This document shows positions 58,186 to 64,000 of a stretch of DNA of 64,000 bases, in pieces. The position numbers and the translations under genes were made by a program. The DNA comes from Lanius collurio (lineage: Eukaryota; Chordata; Aves; Passeriformes; Laniidae): contig JACBWW010000051.1 in NCBI GenBank assembly GCA_020086605.1, positions 4,125,121 through 4,189,120 of the forward strand. Reading direction: 5' to 3'. Each line of letters opens with the position of its first letter. Position 1 is the stretch's first letter. The notes under the pieces were generated by a model. It searched no databases, was not told where the DNA came from, and worked only from the letters and a program-made list of their open reading frames with translations.

Positions 58186-58550
58186 TGTCAGGAAAATTAA
58201 ACCACAAACATCAGAGCTTTATGTCCTAAAAGGAGACAGAGCAGTCCTGTAACTTTATTTGAATAAAGGCCATGGACATTTCCCATGGGGTCTCTCAAGT
58301 TGCTGGAGGATGCAGCCTCCTTTTTATCCTCATTTCCTGGCCTCATTTCCTTCTCTCTTTCCCCATTGGCTGAGGCACTTAGGAGGTACAGACTTCCTGA
58401 ATCACTCAATACAGACCCCCTTCTGATGTGTAACCCCTCAACTTTTACTTCTTCCTTGTGGCTTTTTTCTTTAGGCCCAGGGATTTAGCACAGCCTTGAG
58501 CGAGTAACAGTCTGTGTCAATTTGTGGAATTCCTGTGGAACTTATGGTTC
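58186..58550 (-). mobile_element. Diverged LTR copy (A)
   Basis: Starts TGTCAGGAAAAT on the plus strand like the other two copies. It shares the order ATGTCC..AAAGGAGACAGAG, a minus-strand AATAAA (58,254-58,259), a TATA-like GGATAAAAAGG and the CCCCATTGGCTGAGG block. It is more diverged than the next two, and copy B follows directly. Confidence 0.7.
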
Positions 58551-58554
58551 CTCC

Positions 58555-58768
58555 TGTCAGGAAAATCCACAAATGCCAGGGGTTTATGTCCAAAAAGGAG
58601 ACAGAGGAGCTTTATTTGAGTAAAGGGAGAGAGGCCACCAGGGCACACACCTACAGGGTTTTCTCTCTCAAGGTTTCCGAGGGCACAGCCTCCCTTTTAT
58701 CCTAACTCCTGACCTCGCTCTGCCCTGTTCCTTTCCCCATCACCTGAGGTACTGGGAAGGTACAGCCT
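58555..58768 (-). mobile_element. 3' LTR of the endogenous retrovirus (copy B)
   Basis: Shares with 62,685-62,899 long near-identical blocks: GTTTCCGAGGGCACAGC, CCTTTTATCCTAACTCC and CACCTGAGGTACTGGGAAGG. Minus-strand AATAAA at 58,611-58,616 and TATA-like GGATAAAAGG mark R and U3. Homology to the other LTR stops after GGTACAGCC, so most of U3 seems lost. Confidence 0.85.
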
Positions 58769-59088
58769 ATGCAGTAAACACAGACAATTAAGTAGGGAAT
58801 GACAGTTCTTATTCACCCATAAATCCAGATGATCCGTGGCTACTGCTAGCCAAGGTCTCCCATCCTTTTCCTCCTGCTGAAAAGTCCAAATCTCTGGGCT
58901 TCAGAGGCCTTGACCCGAGTATGATGGGTCCATCCATGTGCAGCTGTCCTGGCTGCTGTCCCTGCAGTCCTGCTTGGTTGGTAGGAACAGCAAAGTCCAA
59001 AGGCAGTGCCTGTGCTGACTGGGCTTCCTGCCAATGAAATGGCACCAGACACAGTATCCTGGCCACACACTGGTCCAAATGTACATCT

Positions 59089-59409
59089 TCACCTCCCTGC
59101 CACACTGAAAATCAACAGGGCTTTAAGAATCCCAAACAATCCAAAGGGGAATGACTGAATATCACCTCGGGGTTTGGCTCTTATTCTTGCCAAAGATAAT
59201 GGTAAAAGCCATACCCACGGCATCTTAGTTTCTGTCACCAGCTTCAAAAGGTGTTTCTTTATTCCTCCATTCATCCTTTCTAGTTGACCTGAATTCTCAG
59301 GGTGACAGGGGGTAAGGAGGTCCCACTGAATTCTCAAAGTAGCTATAATCTCTTGAAGGATGTCCCTGTAAAACGAGCTTCCCGTCACAATCCCATATTG
59401 ACAAATCAT
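59089..59409 (-). pseudogene. Retroviral integrase remnant
   Basis: About 100 codons covering the end of the integrase catalytic core. CHPENSGQLERMN contains the third catalytic acidic residue (Glu), followed by LPLSLARIRAKPRG, typical of gammaretrovirus-like pol. The N-terminal zinc-binding part and first catalytic Asp are not in this frame. Confidence 0.88.
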
Positions 59410-59814
59410 TTGTTAACTGTTCAACTGGTTGCTGAAGCAACTAGAAACTCCTCTGGCCACCCTACCAGCCAGCATACCACTACCAGAGGATATCTCAGCT
59501 CTCACCCAGGGCATCTCAGCAAAATACAAAATACAGCCTACATCCTTGGAAAGGACGTACAGCCCAAGGTGATTCCCCTGCCTTGCAATCTCCTTTGAAG
59601 TCCGGCTATGAACTGTAGCCAGGCAACCCTCAACAGCTCGTTTTGCTAAACAAAAAAAAATTTAAGGCAGTACATCTTGAGACGGTCTTTGCCAGTTCTC
59701 AAGAGGCACAATGACTCCCCCCATGGAATTGTTTTAACACTTGCAGGCTCAAAGATCCACTGATTACTGTCCTTTGTAACTCAATTGTCCCCTCTTTCTT
59801 CTGCTCCATCACCT

Positions 59815-60369
59815 TTAACTATCTCCAGCTCCTCTGGTTGGAAAGACATCACCACCACCACCACTCCCCTCTTCCCCTGGACATGGATGAGTCACAGGGG
59901 GCAAAGGGAGGATCCTGGAGACCCCTGGCAGAAGTGCTGCTTTCTGAACCACTCCATTGGCCAGTTGATTACCTATTGTTTCTCCTGAGTACCCTGCCTG
60001 ATGTCCCCTAACATGTGTTATTTCTACCTCTCTTGGTAAATTCATCACCTCCAATAGATGAGTAATTGAGCTCTCATGAGCAAACGTTTTCTCTTGTAAA
60101 TTAACAAACCTTTCTCCTCNTAATTGAGCTCTCATGAGCAAACGTTTTCTCTTGTAAATTAACAAACCTTTCTCCTCCCAGCTTTCCAAACTCATCCCAC
60201 ATGTGTACTTTGAACTGTAAATATTCACTACTTTTCTGGACACAGTTTGCAGGCTTTTACTAAGGCATGCAATTCTGTGGTTTGTGCTGACCATGTGCGG
60301 GAGTTTCTCCCCTTCTTGCAATTCCCTTCCCTTTACTATAGTATATCTGATAACTCGTTTTCCTCCCAT
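59815..60369 (-). pseudogene. Retroviral RNase H remnant, interrupted by assembly N
   Basis: The frame ends with HVRGHQAGYSGETIGNQLAN, matching the C-terminal RNase H motif (HxxGHQ...N..A). The single N at 60,120 lies inside a duplicated 57-bp stretch, so part of this frame is an assembly artefact. The element is also degraded. Confidence 0.82.
60063..60177. other. Assembly scar: one N between two identical 57-bp copies
   Basis: Bases 60,063-60,119 and 60,121-60,177 are identical and separated only by N at 60,120. This is the signature of two contig ends that overlap but were not merged. Confidence 0.9.
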
Positions 60370-61166
60370 TATTCTTGAAGATCCATTATAAACACCTTTT
60401 CTCCATTTGGCAGAGGGGTCTTGTAAATCTTCCCCAGCTCGAGTCTGGAGATCTGTTACCTGGATACAGGCAGAGCCTCCTTTAAGGCTCCTTCCCCGGG
60501 GCCAGTTAAACAGGGGGCTGGGTTAAACTCCCCCCTGCTTCTCAATTCTAAATCCCCCGGTTCCATTTCACACTGTAACAGCCTAGTGCCGGTGATCCAG
60601 CTAGAACGTGGTGCCAGACTTTAACAATCCTGCCATGAGTTATCATCAGAGACATGGCTGCACAACTCTGCAGGCAAAAGAGCCTCAGTTTGTTGGAGCA
60701 AACAGTGGGGCCATCCCCCCTCTTTGCGAACATTTTAGCACTAGAACTCCTCTGGCATAGTCCTGTACCAGAGGACCACACTGCTTATTACAATTCCGGC
60801 TACCTTCAGCATTCTATGCTCAGCAAATTCATTCACCATTCTTACGTTTGGGCATGGGATCACCAGAAAAACAATATTTCTAAAGAGTATATCCACATTC
60901 ATGAATGATTCACACTGGAGAAATCAGTCTTTGGAACCAGTTCACATACTATTCCAATTCCTTTTCCGGGCCTGGGAGACGTAAAGCTGGGGCATTCATC
61001 AACCTTTCTTATAATTTTCTTAAATTCTCCTTTCTTTCTGATGTCTATACAATACCATTGGGACTATCCTGGGTTAAAAAGCCATACAATGGTCTGGCCA
61101 GAACAGAAAAGTCCTCAACCCCCTGCGATACCCCATTTATCTCGTGTCTACTAGGAAACACACTTC

Positions 61167-61910
61167 TCAGCTGAGCCCCCGGCAAAACGGCAGAGTCCTT
61201 CCCACCTGCTGTTTGGGTCGGCTCTCCCCTGTCGAGGAGGGAACGCCTCTGCCACGTCCTTGTGTCTGATCCGGTCTCTTCTCTCCAGGAGGATGCCTTG
61301 GGTCCTGCGGTTTAGCCCTCCGGGGCTGTAAGAACTCTGCCATCACCGTTGCCTTTTCCTCATCCCTTCCTACGTACACTTTGTAACCAGTTCATCCAGG
61401 GGCTTATTCTGCCTTCCCTCTAGCCCCGCTGCGGGGGCTCATTTCCCCGCAGCTCAAAATCACTCGTTTGAGCAGTGACACAAACAAAATCCCTTCGTGT
61501 GTCAGGCCAGGCTTTGGTGGCACGTAGTCTCTTACACCGCATGCCAAAGCCGGCCGCTGCACCTCACACCAGAGCCGCTCCCCGTCCAGCCGCAGTGTCC
61601 AGACACCCCCGCAGCACCACAAACTGCCCGTCTGGGCCCCCGGGCCGCTCTCGCAGCAAGCACCAGAAGCTCTGTAAAGCACCGGGTGCCGGCGGGAAGA
61701 CACAGCCGATGGTTCTACAGGGCGGCCGGGTCGTTCGGCGACCTCATGGGGCCGGGGGGCCACTGCAGCCCGGGGGGTGGCGGCGCTGGGCACCGCCCGG
61801 CACTGAGCCCCGGCTGCCCCACAGCCTCGGCTCGGCCCCGCATCTCCCCACAGGAACCCAGCCCGTGCTGCCGATCCCGCACTCTCGCACCCAGCCTCGG
61901 CACTCCTCAC
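61167..61910 (-). pseudogene. Gag-like GC-rich frame with internal stops
   Basis: Two open segments (61,910-61,404 and 61,379-61,167) share one frame, separated by two stop codons. The second has YVGRDEEKATVMAEFL followed by a basic, proline-rich tail, similar in style to the end of a gammaretroviral capsid and start of nucleocapsid. The first segment is very GC-rich and I recognise no gag domain in it. Confidence 0.4.
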
Positions 61911-62663
61911 TATAGGGGAACCCCCTCACAAACCCAAATCCTCCACCCTGTTTTTACAGTGACCCGGGGAGGGGTGGGGGTGTAGCAACAATGCCTCCCT
62001 GTTTTCCCTCTCCTGGAAACCGGGAATACAAAAGACCTGCAGGCCGACCTGTATTAGACTGCAGATTTTGAAGATAAGGCTGAGAACTTCCCAGTCTTTG
62101 CTTATCACACAGCCTCCCGCTGCTATTTGCCTCAATCATATTTCTACACACTCCCCTTCAACCAGTCCTTCCCCAAACCAACACCATATTGCCGTGGGCT
62201 GCCGAGACCCTTTCTTGGTGCCCCTTATTGCCCCCTCGGGGCGTCCATGTTCTTAACTACCTCTGGGAGAACGTGTAAACCGTCTCAACATCCTCCTAAA
62301 GGACCCATAGGAAGTATTTTGGGATCGTCATCCCTACAGTTGAGACACTTTTTCGACTTTCCTTTGCTGCCCACCCTGGGGGTCCTGCCATATTTTACTC
62401 CCCAAGTTGTACTCACCGGTGACATTTGCTGAGACCCTTCTCCACTCTCCCTTACTGCCCCCTCTGAGCATCCATGTCCAGTTGTCCTTTCCTACGGACT
62501 CTTCATGGACCCCCCTGGTCTGCCTCTCGTCTGTCTCCTGAGCAGTCTCGGGAACTCAATCAATCTGGTGCCGACCAGCGCCGAAGGGAGCTGGTCACCT
62601 AAAAGCTGGGTGAGGCACACCTCCAGCTCCTCTTGCCATGTGCTGGACCCAAACGGTGGAAGG

Positions 62664-62684
62664 ATCCCGGTCCGAGCCCCTAAT
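62664..62684 (-). other. Primer-binding-site-like sequence
   Basis: Directly inside the right LTR the minus strand reads TTAGGGGCTCGGACCGGGAT, close to the tRNA-Pro primer site used by many gammaretrovirus-like elements, with a few differences. Confidence 0.5.
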
Positions 62685-63202
62685 TGTCAGGAAAATCGAA
62701 AACGCCAGAGGTTTAAGTCCAAAATGGGAGACTTTAACTTTGTTTGAATAACGGGAGAGAGGCCACTGGGGCACACGCCCGCTAAAGCTTTCTCTCTCTC
62801 GAGGTTTCCGAGGGCACAGCTTCCCTTTTATCCTAACTCCCAGCCGCACATTGCCCTCTTCCTTTCCCCATCACCTGAGGTACTGGGAAGGTACAGCCTT
62901 CCCAAACCGCCTACCACATACCCCCACTTGAACCTACTGTTTTACCCCAAAGTTCCGAAGTTCAGGCTTGTGCAGACCCTTGCCTATTTCAGGAGCCAAG
63001 CTGTCTGGGCCCGGTAACGAACCTGCTGCCCAAAGTTAGCAGAGACATTAAGACCCATTTCGAACACGTTAACACACATCAAATTGTTTGTAGAGACATT
63101 AGCACACATCTTTCCTCCCACTCTCATTGCTTATTTCACTTCTCAGTATCTGGCTTTATCCACCAGTTTGTGAAGACACCTCCTTCTCATTTCTTTCACA
63201 CT
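62685..63202 (-). mobile_element. 5' LTR of the endogenous retrovirus (copy C)
   Basis: The end next to the leader reads CCTGACA on the minus strand. Shares blocks with copy B up to 62,899; the rest to about 63,202 is assigned as U3 by position. The AATAAA of copies A and B is altered here. Outer boundary uncertain. Confidence 0.65.
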
Positions 63203-63204
63203 GA

Positions 63205-63256
63205 TATTAGACTAGATGGTCTTGAAGGTCTCTTCCAACCTTGACGATTCTATTGA
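63205..63256 (+). mobile_element. CR1 LINE 3' tail
   Basis: TAGACTAGATGGTCTTGAAG followed by GTCTCTTCCAACCTTGACGA and TTCTATTG, the CR1 terminus. Confidence 0.8.
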
Positions 63257-63339
63257 GAGTTTGGTGGTGCTGTCGTAGCCCTTGCAGCAACTCCTCGCCT
63301 AGCCTCGCAAACATTTGGTCAAGTACAAGAAGGAGAGGG

Positions 63340-63520
63340 AGGCAAGGCACCGCATGGCAAAGCAAAGCACGATGAGGCCCCGAAGGCGCGGGGGGTGCTG
63401 CCCCGGGGTACGTCCGGGGTGGAGCGGTGCGGGGGCGGTGCTGGATCTTTTCTTCCCCTGGCCCAGACGGCGGGAACATTACGAAGAGGAGCAGTTGGGG
63501 CGATGGACGTTAAGGTAGGT
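63340..63520 (+). promoter_or_regulatory. CpG-rich segment with possible first-exon start
   Basis: Rich in CpG compared with the rest of the window. It ends with GGGGCGATGGACGTTAAG|GTAGGT, that is, a good Kozak ATG at 63,503 followed after four codons by a consensus splice donor. Could be the promoter and first coding exon of a rightward gene; the encoded MDVK is too short to identify. Confidence 0.3.
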
Positions 63521-63562
63521 GCTGTAGGTGCCGATCAGTCGTGCAGGCGGCGGGGCAGCCCG

Positions 63563-64000
63563 GTGCGGGCACGGCTCACCTCGGGTGTCACTTCCCAAGG
63601 GACCGGAGCCCCGAGCCCCAGTGCGGGCACGGCTCACCTCGGGGAGGCCCTTCCAGGGGGACCGGAGCTCCGGTGCGGGAACGGCTCACCTCGGGGAGGC
63701 CCTTCCCAAGGGACCGGAGCTCCGAGCCCCGGTGCGGGCACGGCTCACCTCGGGTGTCCCTTCCCAAGGGACCGGAGCTCCGAGCCCCGGTGCGGGCACG
63801 GCTCACCTCGGGTGTCCCTTCCCAAGGGACCGGAGCCCCGAGCCCCCGGTGCGGGCACGGCTCACCTCGGGGAGGCCCTTCCCAAGGGACCGGAGCTCCG
63901 AGCCCCCGGTGCGGGCACGGCTCACCTCGGGTGTCACTTCCTGGGGGACCGGACCCCCGAGCCCCAGTGCGGGCACGGCTCACCTCGGGTGCCCCTTCCC
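63563..64000. repeat. GC-rich minisatellite, 58-60-bp unit, eight copies, cut by window end
   Basis: GTGCGGGCACGGCTCACCTC (one copy has GTGCGGGAACG) starts at 63,563, 63,621, 63,673, 63,732, 63,790, 63,849, 63,909 and 63,967. One unit is short (52 bp). The long open frame on the minus strand is a consequence of the repeat. Confidence 0.95.

Larger units (their letters stand above)
58769..62684 (-). mobile_element. Internal region of a defective endogenous retrovirus
   Basis: Between two related LTRs, on the minus strand, remnants run in retroviral order: leader with a primer-binding-like site next to the right LTR, a gag-like frame, a possible protease trace, RNase H, then integrase running almost into the left LTR. 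Reverse transcriptase is mostly missing (too little space between the protease-like trace and RNase H), and env is absent. Frames carry stops and breaks. RNase H and integrase look like gammaretrovirus-type (class I) elements. Not capable of producing a full virus as read. Confidence 0.85.

Noticed and set aside
63588..63983. 131-codon minus-strand open frame with repeated ARTGA-type units
   Set aside because: Produced by the GC-rich minisatellite; unit lengths vary by non-multiples of three and there is no start context or family match.
1..64000. CRISPR arrays, tRNA or rRNA genes, bacterial-type operons
   Set aside because: None seen; the tandem repeats present lack regular unique spacers, and the sequence is vertebrate.

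Overview
This window is nuclear DNA from a bird. The evidence is CR1 LINE 3' ends in both orientations, an avian-style endogenous retrovirus, long AT-rich introns, and a vertebrate immune gene with spliced, phase-matched exons. LTR-like sequence near 54.9-55.2 kb resembles repeats I associate with songbirds, but placement within birds is inference. No bacterial or phage features were seen.

The main content is a complete 21-exon LCP2 (SLP-76) coding sequence on the minus strand, from ATG at 49,438 to stop at 23,320. I found every exon by reverse-strand reading. All donor/acceptor pairs are GT/AG, all phases join, and the exons total 1,638 nt (545 residues plus stop; the human protein is 533 as I recall). 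The protein has an N-terminal SAM domain, an acidic segment with three phosphotyrosine sites at residues 113, 128 and 145, a long proline-rich middle, an RSTK Gads-binding motif and a C-terminal SH2 domain. It is a cytosolic scaffold of T-cell, platelet and mast-cell signalling.

Tail to tail with LCP2, at 19.4-20.9 kb on the plus strand, are three phase-compatible exons of a small unrecognised protein. Position and orientation match human C5orf58, so I call it a C5orf58-like gene, with the first coding exon not found.

Layout: 1-19.4 kb is non-coding, with CR1 fragments, a 57-bp dispersed repeat, an LTR-like segment containing a 28-bp minisatellite, and an 11-bp minisatellite. Then come the C5orf58-like gene (19.4-20.9 kb), a short gap with candidate poly(A) signals, and LCP2 (23.3-49.4 kb). 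The LCP2 upstream region (49.5-58 kb) has an ETS-type promoter candidate and old LTR-like sequence. A broken minus-strand endogenous retrovirus follows (58.2-63.2 kb), with gag-like, RNase H and integrase remnants, three related LTR copies, and an assembly scar at the single N (60,120). The window ends in a CpG-rich segment (63.3-63.5 kb) and a GC-rich 58-60-bp minisatellite that runs off the edge.

I found no convincing novel multi-gene system. The best second-look items are the C5orf58-like gene, a near-zero-length acceptor/donor juxtaposition at LCP2 exon 4, the HQPP expansion beside the PLC-gamma1 docking site, and the terminal minisatellite whose units each carry a splice-donor-like motif.
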